Shown: piece by piece, positions 22,749 to 33,540 of the stretch
Layout: each line of letters opens with the position of its first letter
Numbering within the stretch: the stretch's first letter is position 1
Source: Incurvaria masculella
Lineage: Eukaryota > Arthropoda > Insecta > Lepidoptera > Incurvariidae
Reading direction: 5' to 3'
Assembly: GCA_946894095.1 (NCBI GenBank)
Contig: OX335653.1
Location: 8,561,001-8,625,000, forward strand
DNA: 64,000 bases
Position numbers and translations under genes: made by a program
The notes under the pieces: generated by a model
The model's input: only the letters and a program-made list of their open reading frames with translations
What the model was told of the DNA's origin: nothing
Databases searched by the model: none

Positions 22749-23140
22749 TTATTTATTGTCAAATCGTTCTCAAAAAATCAAGATATTTTTTTACCTCTAT
22801 TTGCCAAATTTTTATATACAAGTATTTTTGTATATGTATATATGTTTATAAGTTCTATAATAATATATGTTTATGTGTATCTTATGTATATTTGTATGTT
22901 TAAGTGTATGTACGTATTTATATGTATGTTATTTTAAAATATAAATCCATATTTTAAAGTCAGTTAATATTTTCTCTAATTTATTTTGTTTTACTTTTAT
23001 TTTTTTGCCCGTCTCACTGCACCTCTCCTACATCTCTAAGGTGGAATGGTAGAGAATGCCTAATGGCATTAATTTGCGCCTTTTTGTACCGTACGGCTGC
23101 AAACAAAGTATTTTTTCATTTTCATTTCATTTTAATATTC
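22749..23140 (+). mobile_element. 3' UTR of the LINE remnant
   Basis: After the stop comes AT-rich sequence with (TATG/TGTA) stretches, then the block 'ggtggaatggtagagaatgc' and 'ctaatggcattaatttgcgc', which is usual just before the 3' end of lepidopteran LINEs. It ends in a T-rich (CATTTT)n-like tail around 23120-23140. A similar 'taggtccgcctttgtgca' block is present in two reversed LINE ends at 32698 and 40391. Confidence 0.6.
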
Positions 23141-23199
23141 AACTAGAATATGGCTACCAGTTAAACCTCCTAGTATCATGTCAATATGAGCCGTCAGAA

Positions 23200-23360
23200 G
23201 TAACAATTAGACGACGCACGCGCACGCCGCTCCAAGGCATGCGTTCAGTGAGCCAATGACGCGCGCGAGCTTCACGCATGCGCGGCTGCGTCGTTCCCGC
23301 GCCATGCGCCACCACCTCGCACCGCGCCGCTCGGACAGTTGGCCACTGTACTGAGTGGCT
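23200..23360. promoter_or_regulatory. CpG-rich island with CCAAT and GCATGCGC motifs
   Basis: A short strongly CpG-rich block in AT-rich DNA. It contains GAGCCAATGACG, CACGCATGCGCGG (resembling an NRF-1/ewg site) and several CGCGC runs. This mix fits a housekeeping-type promoter. No exon or strong TATA/Inr pair was identified, so direction and target are unknown. Confidence 0.3.
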
Positions 23361-24447
23361 TGACCTTACGAGTATATTTCTAGGTGTCGTTAGATTTATT
23401 GCTTCACTCTACCTACCAAAGCGGCACTCGTGAGCACTTACCAGACTTTGACTGAGTGTGTCTGCAAGATTTTTTTGTTGATTTAGATCACAAGTCTTGC
23501 AAATCAATGACTAACCTACCTACATTACCGTGCTCATTAAGTTAAATTTAAGATATATGGTTCCTTTGCATTTTGAAATTCCAGTGGTTACAACAATTAA
23601 AAGTAAACATTATAAAATTCAACTATCCTATTATATCCTATTATAACTATTAATAATAATAAACTTGTAAAGTTGAAAAATCATCAAATTAATTATACAT
23701 GATGTAAATAATGATTTTACCACATATTAAGTAAGTAAGAGGATTTTGTAACAAATACGTTTTTATAACATACAATTACGGTTGAATGTTGACTAATTGC
23801 GGTAAATGCCTGCAATACAGGTGGAGCGATTGTATTGAACTTGATTACTTTCTTAGAATGATGCTAAAGAGTATGTAGCAGAACTGGTTTGTAATTGGTA
23901 CACTTGCGATTTCGTTACTTGTGCAGCATAATATTGTTTTTCTGTATACCACGGTCGGTATTATACACAATTTACACATATTCAACGTGGGCATTTCTTG
24001 TTTGGTAAATTTAATCATAGTTTATTTTTTTTAGTAAAATTTCAATTAGAATTTAACTATGAAGTCGGATAAAAATTGCGTTCGTGGCTCGTTCGCTAGT
24101 GGTATCGATTACCAATGGCTCGTACCATTTTTTGATAATTTTGATCGTGTTAGTCCATCTATATACAAACAAAACATGAATCTTATGATGAAGGCATGTT
24201 ATGAAAACCACTACATTGGTTTTGTATATGATATCTCTGCGATATCTCTTTCCCTAAAATATGGTCATGGCTGTGCCCGGAGTGATACTCGTGAACGGGC
24301 GCTATTTGGGGGACTGGCCAGCTCCAATTGGCAACATGGTAGTTGGTGGGGATAGTCTTGGAAAATAAAATGATATTTGTCATGAACTCATTCAAATTCA
24401 TGTTAATTTTGTTAAAAAAATTGACAAGCACTTTTGTATATTTAGAC
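23361..24447. other. No gene recognised
   Basis: AT-rich DNA. The plus frame at 24059-24355 (98 codons) and the minus frame at 24183-24431 overlap each other and show no known domain. Confidence 0.45.
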
Positions 24448-24760
24448 TAAGCCCCGGTTGCACGAAGAGACGGCTGAGTTAATCAATGTTCAAACACGTC
24501 ACTTTTAGTGATCCGCATAAAGTTCCTTCCATACTGTAAATACAAAGTGACGTGTTTTATCAGACGTTGACGTTGATTTTGATGTTTTGTCCTTTCGTGC
24601 ACTCGGCCCTAAGTGGACGTTGATAAAAAAAAACAGCGGAGTTTCTTTCCAGTTCTTCGTCACTGTGATTATTTCTGCTGAACTGGCCAATGTTAAAATA
24701 TGACAAATCCGAATGCAGTGTACTGTCTATGGATGATGAAAAAACAATACAATACAACAA
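24425..24760 (-). repeat. Dispersed repeat (LINE-end-like), split by the MITE
   Basis: On the minus strand the right part reads 'catagacagtacactgcatt' then 'cggatttgtcatattt', followed by 'aagaactgg.aagaaactcc' and a T-run. The left part (24425-24450) continues it with 'ttagtctaa.t..acaaaagt'. The same order without interruption is found on the plus strand at about 60680-60830. That copy leads to a (TTTGAT)n end near 61130, suggesting a LINE-derived 3' region. Confidence 0.7.
24451..24609. mobile_element. MITE with TAA target duplication (Harbinger-like)
   Basis: The termini are GCCCCGGTTGCACGAA and, inverted, GGGCCGAGTGCACGAA. They are flanked by TAA on both sides (24448-24450 and 24610-24612). 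An internal inverted pair, 'acacgtcactttta' and 'aaagtgacgtgttt', makes the element nearly palindromic. The 3-bp TAA duplication and G/C-rich tips fit PIF/Harbinger-type MITEs. It sits inside the repeat at 24425-24760. The uninterrupted paralogue near 60800 shows the empty site with a single TTA, confirming the boundaries. Confidence 0.8.
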
Positions 24761-25205
24761 TGGTGGCGATTTACAATATCCAAACACCCCCTATATCCTT
24801 AAGTAATCCGCGCAGAGCGAACTGCTGCGGGTGTAAAGTAGACGGAAGAGACGCACCAACAAAAACACAAATCTCGTTAAGATGGCAATTTATGGGTTGT
24901 TTTTGCTTAATGAAAATAGTCGTCGAGGCGAGACCGTGAACTGCTCTGACCTTTTTTGATTTTCTTAATGGAATCTTCCCGTTCGGATTTGTGTCGCGTC
25001 CTCCATTATATACGTACTCTACCTACTACATATCTACGTGCCTCGTGTATATTTCCTGCAGACGCAAGTAATACTAAGTAAAAGCCATTTCGGATATGGC
25101 ACAAATAGGACTACATTATGAAAAAGGCGGATGCCGTTTTTGGTCTATGTTAACGTATGATTAGTAGACTTTTTCAACAATATCTTAATAATATTATTGT
25201 TTTAA

Positions 25206-25691
25206 GGCCCTGGTACTAGCAAAATCGCAAAGTTAGCCGAGATACACCAAGTTAACTAACTAAGCCTGACGATTAGAAGTATCATTCTTACTTAATATGA
25301 TTCCTTGTCGAGGAATCAACCTATTTTCGTTAATGTATTTTTCCTTTTTCTATACAAAATACATTGCGAAAATGGTGTCCATTTCCGACCTTTTTTGACT
25401 AAATGTAGAAATCTAAAAGCAAATGGATTAATTTGTTTATGCATATATGTTGTTTTTGCTTATATCTAGAAATCATATAACTTTAAGATTTCTAATGTGA
25501 AAAATATACTTTATTGTTATTATTATTATTCAAATAAATGATGGAATCAAAAAATATTAACAATCTATTATCATTTTGGAGTTCTATTTGGACTTGCTGA
25601 GGTGTCTCACTACATATTAAAGATTTACACCTATAAACATTTGTTTAAAGGTGCATTTGTATGGCGCGACTAGTTGGCTAGTCCTAGCGCC
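25206..25691 (+). mobile_element. TTAA-flanked non-autonomous DNA transposon, copy A
   Basis: Flanked by TTAA at 25202-25205 and 25692-25695. The ends are GGCCCTGGTACTAGC and, inverted, GGCGCTAGGACTAGC, a terminal repeat with three mismatches in 15. The inside is AT-rich and non-coding. It carries the blocks 'gattccttgtcgaggaatc', 'tacaaaatacattgcg' and 'gatggaatcaaaaaatatta'. A second copy in the opposite direction is at 28680-29151. TTAA on both sides of both copies fits a piggyBac-type target site, though TTA/TAA use by another superfamily cannot be excluded. Confidence 0.75.
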
Positions 25692-25695
25692 TTAA

Positions 25696-26855
25696 GGGTG
25701 CGATAAAAGGCGATTGCATTCAGTTTCGTCTATGTAATATACATTAAACCGTCCGAAGCATCGTAAATGATTCTGGCCTACCTAGACGGCTTGTGATTTA
25801 TTTATTAGACGGATAATGCTAATTATCTGGTTAAACGAATGCTTGACCGTATTCAGAACTTTAGACATAAAATTAAGATGAAATTCATCATTGTGTTTGC
25901 ACTATTAAAACAAACATTAAAATTGACACTGAAAAAAAGAATAAAGATATCTGAAAAATTTTAGTATTAGAACAGCGAATTAATAAAGCTTACATACGGT
26001 CGTGAATCTAGGAAATACGAATGCACCAAGCAATTAGTAAAAACCATGCAGGTAGGTTACTTTAGACTGATCCGGCCGCTGAGTCACACTGCGCATGATT
26101 TATACCGCAAGTTTTATTTCCACCTACCCACACTCGTAGGATTGAAAGCATTTTATTTTCCACCATTTTTCCTTTTTCCCGATGCTTTTTCTAGTCTTTT
26201 TCCGAAAACTCGACGCCGAAAGTAGCTTTCGCTTTAGCGACGCGCGGTTTTGCCGCCACTGGCGTTGGGCGCGGGGGAGAGGGGGGGGGGGCGGCGCGGT
26301 ACGCGGCGGGGAGGGGAGGGGGTGGCGCACGGCGCGGCGGCGCGAGTGGAAATGGAAAATGGGCAGAATGGAAAAATAAAGGAACGAACCGCGAACGGAC
26401 GCATATGCGCTGCGCTCAACTTTCGTATTATGAATTTTAGTTTAATCTTCTTATTGCAATATGTTGGTGTTGATGCAGGTGTTATAAAATAAATTAAAAA
26501 GATGCGATATCACAATTCAAATAAATTATAAATTCCAAAGAAGGATAATGTAATCATTCAATGATTTTATGAAGGTTTTAACTGGTGGCAAGTTAAATAC
26601 TTGGTACTGAAATTTTATGAAGTTGACGTATACGACAGAATTGTATTTCTAAAGTACAATTTGCACCACAAATTAATATCTCTATAATAATAACAGATTC
26701 ATTTTTAAGAGCTCACATAAAACTGTAGATCGCCTTCCTCCTTACTAACTGGGGCAGTTATTATCAAAGATACTTGAAGGAAATGACAGCCATGCTTAAA
26801 TAGAAAGAACGGGCATGATGCCTTGCCTAATAACCAAGTATGTTATATTACGAAA
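25696..26855. other. No gene recognised; G-rich island at 26.25-26.35 kb
   Basis: AT-rich DNA surrounds a very GC-rich block at 26260-26350, including a G-run of about 11 and (CGG/GGGGA) sequence. Frames on both strands through the island are R/G- or P-rich composition artefacts. The island could be a promoter, but no TATA/Inr/donor set was found. Confidence 0.35.
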
Positions 26856-27058
26856 TCCATACTTATGGTATAAATGCGAAAGTACTGTTTGTCTGTTGCG
26901 TTTTAACGTCTAAACCGCTTAACCAATTTTGACAAATTTCGTTACAGTGTGGACCTTAGAGAGGTCTCAGCTTAGCTCGAAATAGAATATTTAGGCAATA
27001 ATTGTGCCCGCCATCAGTCCAAAACGACATTTAGCCTAGCGGAGCCGGGTACCTCAGC
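26856..27058 (+). mobile_element. Short Helitron-like element with damaged 3' tip
   Basis: It starts TCCATACTTATGGTATAAATG and has the family blocks 'gcgaaagtactgtttgtctg', 'aaccaattttgacaaatttcg' and 'cagtccaaaacgacattta'. It ends in GCGGAGCCGGGTACCTCAG, followed by CAA instead of the usual CTAG. The internal part is shorter than in the 5332 copy. Confidence 0.65.
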
Positions 27059-27699
27059 AAATCATGTCCTAATTCATATTACAAAAGGTGTTGTACATAG
27101 TTTCTCGGGGAATACATTCCAACCTATATGCAGTATGCAGCCTCTAGAATGTACATACATATGTTTTGTCTCATTTTCCTGTCACATTGCATGACAAGCT
27201 CTCCGTTTCGGATGTCGCCGTCTTGCTGCCCCTCCCCGTTCCCTACCCCGCAGCACCGCACCCTCCGCTTCTGCCTCCACCGCAGCCTTCGCTGAGCCAC
27301 CAAGAGAATTGGTGTTTGAGCTGTACACTACTACGTCCATAGTAGAGGAGATTTCATATGCAGCTTAAGTGTTATTTTTAACGCAAATACACATAAAATC
27401 ACAAGTAATGTCAATATAATGATAAGCATTTTCCATCTCACGGTCTTTTGAATAAATAAGATTTTCTTTCTTTCTTCCTAAAGGCTTCCGAAAGTTTTCA
27501 ACTTCACAATCAGGCGTCCGCTAGACCAAGCGTTTGTTAAATTCAGAATTTTTAATAAACTCAGTTCACTTTTTTATGTAACTGTATATGGGGTACCATC
27601 CCATGTATTTTATTATGTCATACGGCTACATTGAACTGCTTGGAAAACACAGGCAAAAATTTTTTTGCCGTTTCAACCATTTTTTGTTCAGTGCGAAGG

Positions 27700-27890
27700 T
27701 AAGTTCCACCTTGCATGAATAACCCTCCCACCTAGCATGTAAGGAAGGGATCTTCAGTTAACGTGGATACCTAATTTCGGCCAGTCTCAACGGTCTCAAC
27801 GGTAACCCATCCAGCATTCGACCGCGTCCATCGTTTCGTAACCTCTATTAGTGAACACCGAGGCATCGGACCACTAGGCTAGCTTTACAT
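27700..27890 (-). mobile_element. 5S-headed SINE, reversed partial copy
   Basis: On the minus strand the head shows decayed 5S rRNA sequence ('gatggacgcggtcgaatgc' and 'tggatgggttaccg'), then 'cgttgagactggccg'. Next come the body blocks 'atccacgttaactgaagatc', 'ccttccttac' and 'taggtgggagggttat'. The distal body and tail are missing. Confidence 0.6.
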
Positions 27891-28525
27891 TTCATTCAAA
27901 ATCGCTCAATACGTTGCAAGCTTTATAAATATACATCCGCTGTAAGTACATTTAGTTACAATATTGTGTTTAAGAAACGTTTTTTAACTTGCTCTAATCC
28001 CGATTTTCTTTGTCATAGACGAAATTCTATTGATATTTTTAAGATGTTTTGCCATTTTTTTTTGGTCACTTTTACGACACACACAATTTAGGTCTGCATC
28101 CTGATTTCACAATGCCCAGAGGTATATGTTCATAAAGAATAAGTTTAAATCCCGATGTGCGAAGTTTAAAGTAGTTTTTTTCAAACTGAATTTGCTTGAT
28201 CATGAAACGCGTTGTTGAATGCCGCGCGACGCTATCTGTCAAATCGATGACATTGCATTTTTAATTTAACTGCATTGAACAGCGGTGGATGTGGTGCAGA
28301 AATATGTTTTGTATATTTCCAATATGAACCCCCATTTGGGAGGGTGAGCTTTTGTATGTCATATCGATTATGTATACGTAATTTATGATGCTTATTTAGT
28401 AAGTACCTACATTTTTACGTAACAAGATACTTTACGATAACTTTTAAACAATATATTGTGTTCTGTCCGATTAAACATTTTTTGAAGTTTTACATAATTT
28501 TAACACTATTTCCTTCGTAATATCG

Positions 28526-28612
28526 TTAACGGCTCGTAGCTAAGGAACACGGGACTTCCTTTCCATTCCAAAGGTCATATAGATTCGATCCCTTCACTAA
28601 CATTTTATTTTT
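28526..28612 (+). mobile_element. tRNA-derived SINE head
   Basis: The sequence contains an A-box-like GTAGCTAAGGAACACGG and, after 'caaaggtcat', a B-box-like AGATTCGATCCC. The spacing is that of a tRNA, with the 'gggacttcc...ggtcat' middle common in tRNA-derived SINEs. It is followed by a T-rich stretch. The cloverleaf is not intact, so this is not a working tRNA gene. Confidence 0.5.
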
Positions 28613-28679
28613 TCTAGTGACCATTGCAAGTGCATTTCGTCGCGAAACCGAGTTTGTCATGGTTTACAATCCATGTTAA

Positions 28680-29151
28680 GGCGCTAGGACTAGCCAACTA
28701 CTCGCGCCATACAAATGCACTTTTTAACAAATGTAATAATATGTAGTGAAACGCCTCAGCAAATCCAAATAGAACTCCAGACTGATAATGGATTGTTAAT
28801 ATTTTTTGATTCCATCATTTATTTAAATAATAATAAAAATAAAAAAAGTAGATTTTTCTCATTAGAAATCTGAAAGTAATTCGATTTCTAGATATAGGCA
28901 AAAACAGCATATATGCATAAACAAAAAATTCTATTTGCTTTTAGATTTCTACATTTAGTCAAAAAAGTTCTGAAATGGACACCGATTCCGCAATGTATTT
29001 TGTATAGAAAAAGGAAACATACATTAACGAAAATACGTTGATTCCTAGACAAGGAATCATATATTGTAAGAATGACATTTATAATCGTCAGACTTAGTTA
29101 GTTAACTTGGGGTGCCTCGTCTAACTTTGCGATTTGGCTAGTACCAGGGCC
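28680..29151 (-). mobile_element. TTAA-flanked non-autonomous DNA transposon, copy B (inverted)
   Basis: Flanked by TTAA at 28676-28679 and 29152-29155. It is homologous over its whole length to copy A at 25206-25691, in opposite orientation, with many substitutions and small indels, so the pair is not recent. It has the same terminal repeats and internal blocks, including the inverted 'gattcc...ggaatc' pair. The copies lie about 3 kb apart and form a large inverted repeat. Confidence 0.75.
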
Positions 29152-29155
29152 TTAA

Positions 29156-31840
29156 TGGCATCTAAAATCTTAGCGGTGTTCTGGCCCCACTATCGTGAAT
29201 GCGGATATGTTTATAACATCTGGTGAAGTTACATAAAAAAGCATTATTTTGAAAGATTTTCTTTTAACATAATTATTGTATTATATTGTATATTATTTAG
29301 CCTTTGGGACACATAAGGAATACTCGAAATGGTCAAAATCTATGCCATGGCAAGAGAATAAAACGAGAGTTATAAACTCACGTTTCAACTATATAACTTA
29401 ACATTTAATATTCCCATATGCACCGTCACGAAGAAAGTAAACATTAAATTTTCACAGCGGCAAATATTTGATCACATCGTTCAGAACTTCTTGGGTTTCT
29501 TCTTTAACCTGCCACAACTGCCGCTTTTCCCATAGACCCAGCAGAGCGCGCTGTGCTTACATTCTAATCCTATGATTTTTTCCCGAGAACAAACACACGA
29601 CCTTGAATCGCGTCAATAAATATTACAATAACAGTTTAACGTGCATCAAGTATCAAGACGTGTCGCTCCCTCCGATCGGTTGGCGCGCTATCTGCGGGAG
29701 CGTTCGTCGCCAGCGTAAATCATCGCGCCACACCACGCGCTCAATGTTTTCCCAATAAAATTTATCTCTTTGCGCGTGTTCACGTTTCGCCTTGATCCGT
29801 GAAAATGATTCGTATAGCTAATCAATTTATGTATTATCAATTGTATGGTGATTTATTGTCAATTGTATTATATTTAGAAACATCGATTTTTAGGACTATA
29901 TAGGTAACTGACATGTATCTGATTCAACCTACATAAACCACTAACGTTAGCACAGAACCGATAACTTTTCTTCTTAACGAGAACATTACGAGTTCTCCAG
30001 TGATGGTGCTAGCACGACCACTGCATGGAATGAAAGAGGTACTGAAACTTTCACGTATCTACGTTAAATTCATGTTCGAATTGAGAAACTTTTCAGTGGT
30101 GGTTCCTAGAATTTTTGAGAATAACGTGTGTTAACCTTATGTTACCATACTAGATATGGCTTACCACCTGTAATTGTAAAAATATTATATTCAACTTATG
30201 TAAAAAATTTAAAAAAATATTTTAGTAATCGATGTCGTGTAAGAAGATTTGTATTAATTTAAATATAAGTATAATTTTTCCACAGCTTTTATTGTCCTTA
30301 TATAGCAAAAAATCTTACATCCGAATCAATGTCAAATCAATCTTTTGTGTTTCATGAAAGGCCATAAATCTTATTTTGCAATGAGACAAATAAATTGTTC
30401 TCTTTTTATGAAATTTGAGCGCTATAGAGCAGAAGTATTGTTTAGATCTGCCCTAACACCAATGGTATGCGATCGTCAAAAAAAAAACAGCTGTGGAAAG
30501 ATTTATGGAATGTTTGAGTAGAAATATAAAATAATTTTGTTGCACATATGCACCCACAATTACATAGAAATAATTATGTACTTCTGAACATATTATTGTT
30601 AGGTTCAAATTAAAAATGTTTTCATTTCTAAACATTTTAAGAACTAATTAAAAATCCGTTTAATAAACATTAAATATGATAATGGGCACCGATGTAGCTT
30701 TAGCCTCTTCTCGACAGTCCCTAAACGGTTTTTTTTAGTTTTTATTTCTTATTTTTACTAAAGTTGAATGTTGCTTGCAAATGCACTTATCAAATAATAT
30801 TTGTAGAATTCCCAATATGAAAATGACTGAAATGAAATAGAAAATTTCCGTGTAAAAGGTAGCTCTGTGGAAAGTTTTAATTCAATTAATTGCATGCATG
30901 CACCAGCGTTGGTTATAATATGTTGTGCATTTGCACGATACGTAACTAATCCGGGACCTATATGTAATAACATTTCAGTAAATTAATATTTATTACACCA
31001 AGTTGAGAAAATTATGTTTGACAGTTATTAAATTAGGCCCGGTTTCAAATTTGTTTATATGATACAGGTAAACGTTTTTACTTAGTTGAACTAAGTAGGT
31101 AATACATTGGTTGTATTTCTCGGTTCATGTTCTTATTCAAGCCAAACATATTTAACGTTTATACAATATGAATGACACAAATTAATATCCATTACTTAAT
31201 CCGTAATGGGTTTCAAACTAAGAAAATTTATCTATGCTTATTTACATTTACGTCGATATCTTTTCGTTTCAATTGTTTTTTTTTAATAATGGTATATATG
31301 CCATGTCCGCGTTAAAAACCTAGGAAAACACCCTTTCCCCGATTTATGTCAAATTGAACCACCTTAGGGTTATTTAGCTTGATAGTGAGTATTCTAATAC
31401 GTATACAGAAATCGCACGTAAATCGGGTAAGAGATTGTGAAGTTATACGCGATCAGACCGACAGGCGCCGGGCTAAAACGATAATACGAATAAGAAAATC
31501 CCACGATAATAAAATGGTTTGGAAGGTGGTCGAACCTGTCCAGCAATCACTTGAGCAAATAGACGACTTTTATATTAGTGGACAAGGTGAGCTACTAAAC
31601 TTGAACTTTTACCAGCTGGTAGAGTGTAGGTAGGTAGACACTATTACGGTTTTATTTTTCTGGCGTGACCTCATTTTTTAAATTATGTTGTAGGTCTACA
31701 CAATATAAGTAAAGAGCCCATTGCTGAGTAGTATAGTGATTGCTTAAAATCCTAACACCATCGAAGAAAATTTTAAATTTGGTGGTGGTATTTCCTTCAC
31801 TGTGGGCATTAATTCCCTTCCTCGCTGAGTTAATCCATTC
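29156..31840. other. No gene recognised
   Basis: AT-rich DNA with a moderately GC-rich patch at 29650-29740. Short frames (30453-30635 -, 30758-30973 -, 31379-31633 +) show no domain. Confidence 0.5.
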
Positions 31841-31844
31841 AGCT

Positions 31845-32112
31845 CATTGTAGCGGTTCATTCCATGTGGTGTGTTAGGCTAATATCTGACGGTCAGTCTG
31901 GTATTAGCCATCCATGTCCAATTACATATAAACCCCTTATTGAATGACATGATGAGCGATGGACAATTATCCGTGTTTTAGATCCAGTTCAATGTAGCCT
32001 TGCTAACAAAGGGAAGGTCTTGGCATGGCACCTAATTCCTTCGCGAATGCGTTGTGTTTGGCTAATATAACGACTGTGGGTATGGTAGCCAAGCACGTCC
32101 AGCTACGTAAAA
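31845..32112 (+). mobile_element. Two consecutive partial SINE bodies (5S/HaSE1-type tail)
   Basis: The first (31845-31940) shows 'cattccatgtggtgtgttag' and 'gctaatatctgacgg', and ends 'tattagccatccatgtcc'. The second (about 31945-32112) shows 'aattatccgtgtttta', 'atccagttcaatgtagcc', 'ggtcttggcatggcacctaa', then 'tggctaatat.acga' and a diverged tail. Both match the body and tail of the full SINE at 59451-59839. Neither retains a 5S head. Confidence 0.65.
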
Positions 32113-32404
32113 AATATTAACAAGTTATGATATTTTATATTATGAATATTAAATAAATACAAAACAATTACTTTGGCTAATTGTTTGATCATAAATACAT
32201 TTTGATTGATTAATTGATTGCTTACGGTATTTACCTTTACTGTAAGCATTCTTTAGCTGAACAGAATATCAACAACCTAAATCAATTTCTTGCTTTTACT
32301 TTCTGATCCTGCTCGATTTGATCTTGCTCTGAATTTCCATCATTCCGTAGTGTTGGCGGCGACGGGGCGGGGCGGCTGACCGGGTCCGCTTCGTCACGTA
32401 ATGG

Positions 32405-32497
32405 CTAGATTACTGTCACGTTGCTCCAATATTCGGGCGACTCGTTTGTAGCACACACCGTGCCTGCCCCGATCGTGACATCGCCTTCAATACTAAT
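32405..32497 (-). other. Short GC-rich frame resembling a hexapeptide-repeat turn
   Basis: On the minus strand a frame begins after an AG that could be a splice acceptor (ATATAG|ATTAGT). It reads IEGDVTIGAGTVCATNESPE and ends VTVI before TAG. GDVTIGAGTV resembles one turn of a left-handed beta-helix (hexapeptide) protein such as a dynactin p25/p27-like subunit. The match covers only about 10 residues and the following residues do not continue the pattern, so chance is quite possible. The adjacent island at 32350-32400 is G/C-rich. Confidence 0.15.
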
Positions 32498-32697
32498 CTA
32501 TATAAATGCGGCGTTACAAATCAACACGGAAATTATCATCTCACCAGCATATAATTGTGCCGTTTGAGTAAAAGTATTATGATCATGGAATATTTTAGTC
32601 ACGTGCGTTTCTAACAGGTGTCAAGCGTGAAATGGTAGCATATAAACTTGCACAAAGGTCCAACAAGCGCTACTTTTGTGTGTGTACTGACAGATGA

Positions 32698-32830
32698 AAG
32701 AAAGAAAGAAATTATTTATTGTGCAAATTAATTAAAAAAACGATTTAAAGAACAATTCAATTTAACATAGCGAAACTGCAAAAAGACGGACTTATCACTA
32801 AAAGTGATTTCTTCCAGTCAACCTTTGTGA
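32698..32830 (-). mobile_element. LINE 3' end, reversed
   Basis: On the minus strand: 'gactggaagaaatcac.ttt', 'agtgataagtccg.ctttttg', 'cacaataaataattt', then a (TTTC)n tail at 32698-32712. A second copy of the same end is at 40391-40545 (-). The block before the A/T-rich tail is typical of lepidopteran LINE 3' UTRs. No coding part is attached. Confidence 0.6.
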
Positions 32831-33241
32831 TATGGCAGCATATGAGTAAAAATAAGACGCTGCCAATTTCAACATCGAGCGAGGTGCCATGCCAGATCTT
32901 AGGCTGGCAATTGTTGCGGGAGTTAGTTTTTAGACTAGCATTTGAAGACTAGCAAGTTATATCAAAATGTCCGCAGTTTCATAGAATGGTAGTACGACAG
33001 AGGAAGTCCTGGCGAAAGTTTTGGATCTCGAAACTTCTGTGTAATCTTAAAGTCTCACCGCCACGCCTATATTGAACTGAATGAAAAACGCGTACAAGTA
33101 TTTATGGCCTCTTCGACCATATGGACCAGACGGGCTTAACCCTAAGACCTAATAGGGAGTAGGGACCTAAAATTGTACATGTATTCTGAACCATGGAGCA
33201 GATCGTATTCGTGTTGAAATATAGAGCTTTATGGCTATATA

Positions 33242-33402
33242 GTGTAACAGGCTGTACGCCTTTACACGCCGAGATAAAATTAAATAGATTTTGAGCAAAA
33301 TCTATTTTATTTTATCTTTCACACTTATAACAACCGTTGCTAAGTGACGCTCTTTTCAAATATCACTTTTTAAAATGTGTAAAGGCATACAGACTGTTAC
33401 AC
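33242..33402. mobile_element. MITE with 26-bp terminal inverted repeats and TA target site
   Basis: The left end is GTGTAACAGGCTGTACGCC followed by TTTACAC (33242-33267). The right end (33377-33402) is its reverse complement with two mismatches. TA lies outside each end (33240-33241 and 33403-33404), fitting a Tc1/mariner-type duplication. Near the left end is a small hairpin, 'agattttgagcaaaatct'. There is no coding capacity. Confidence 0.8.
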
Positions 33403-33404
33403 TA

Positions 33405-33540
33405 TCTAACTCAGAAAGTAAAAGAAAGTAGTGAATGAACGGGGCGAGGATTGAATTCATGACGTCTGGCATAAGAAGTAAGCTATAAGCTGCTCATGAC
33501 TGGAACATGCTGGATCCAGCCCGATCAAAATTCTGAAGAA
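33405..33540 (-). mobile_element. Decayed tRNA-derived SINE, reversed
   Basis: On the minus strand a B-box-like region, 'gaattcaatcctcgcc', is followed by 'ctactttcttttactttctg' and 'agtt'. The copy at 41490-41650 has 'ggttcaaatcccggcc' followed by 'ttttctttctttttctgag'. The common order and spacing mark them as one family. Confidence 0.45.

Noticed and set aside
24059..24355. 98-codon plus frame
   Set aside because: No domain, overlapping minus frame, AT-rich flanks and no splice signals that would define an exon.
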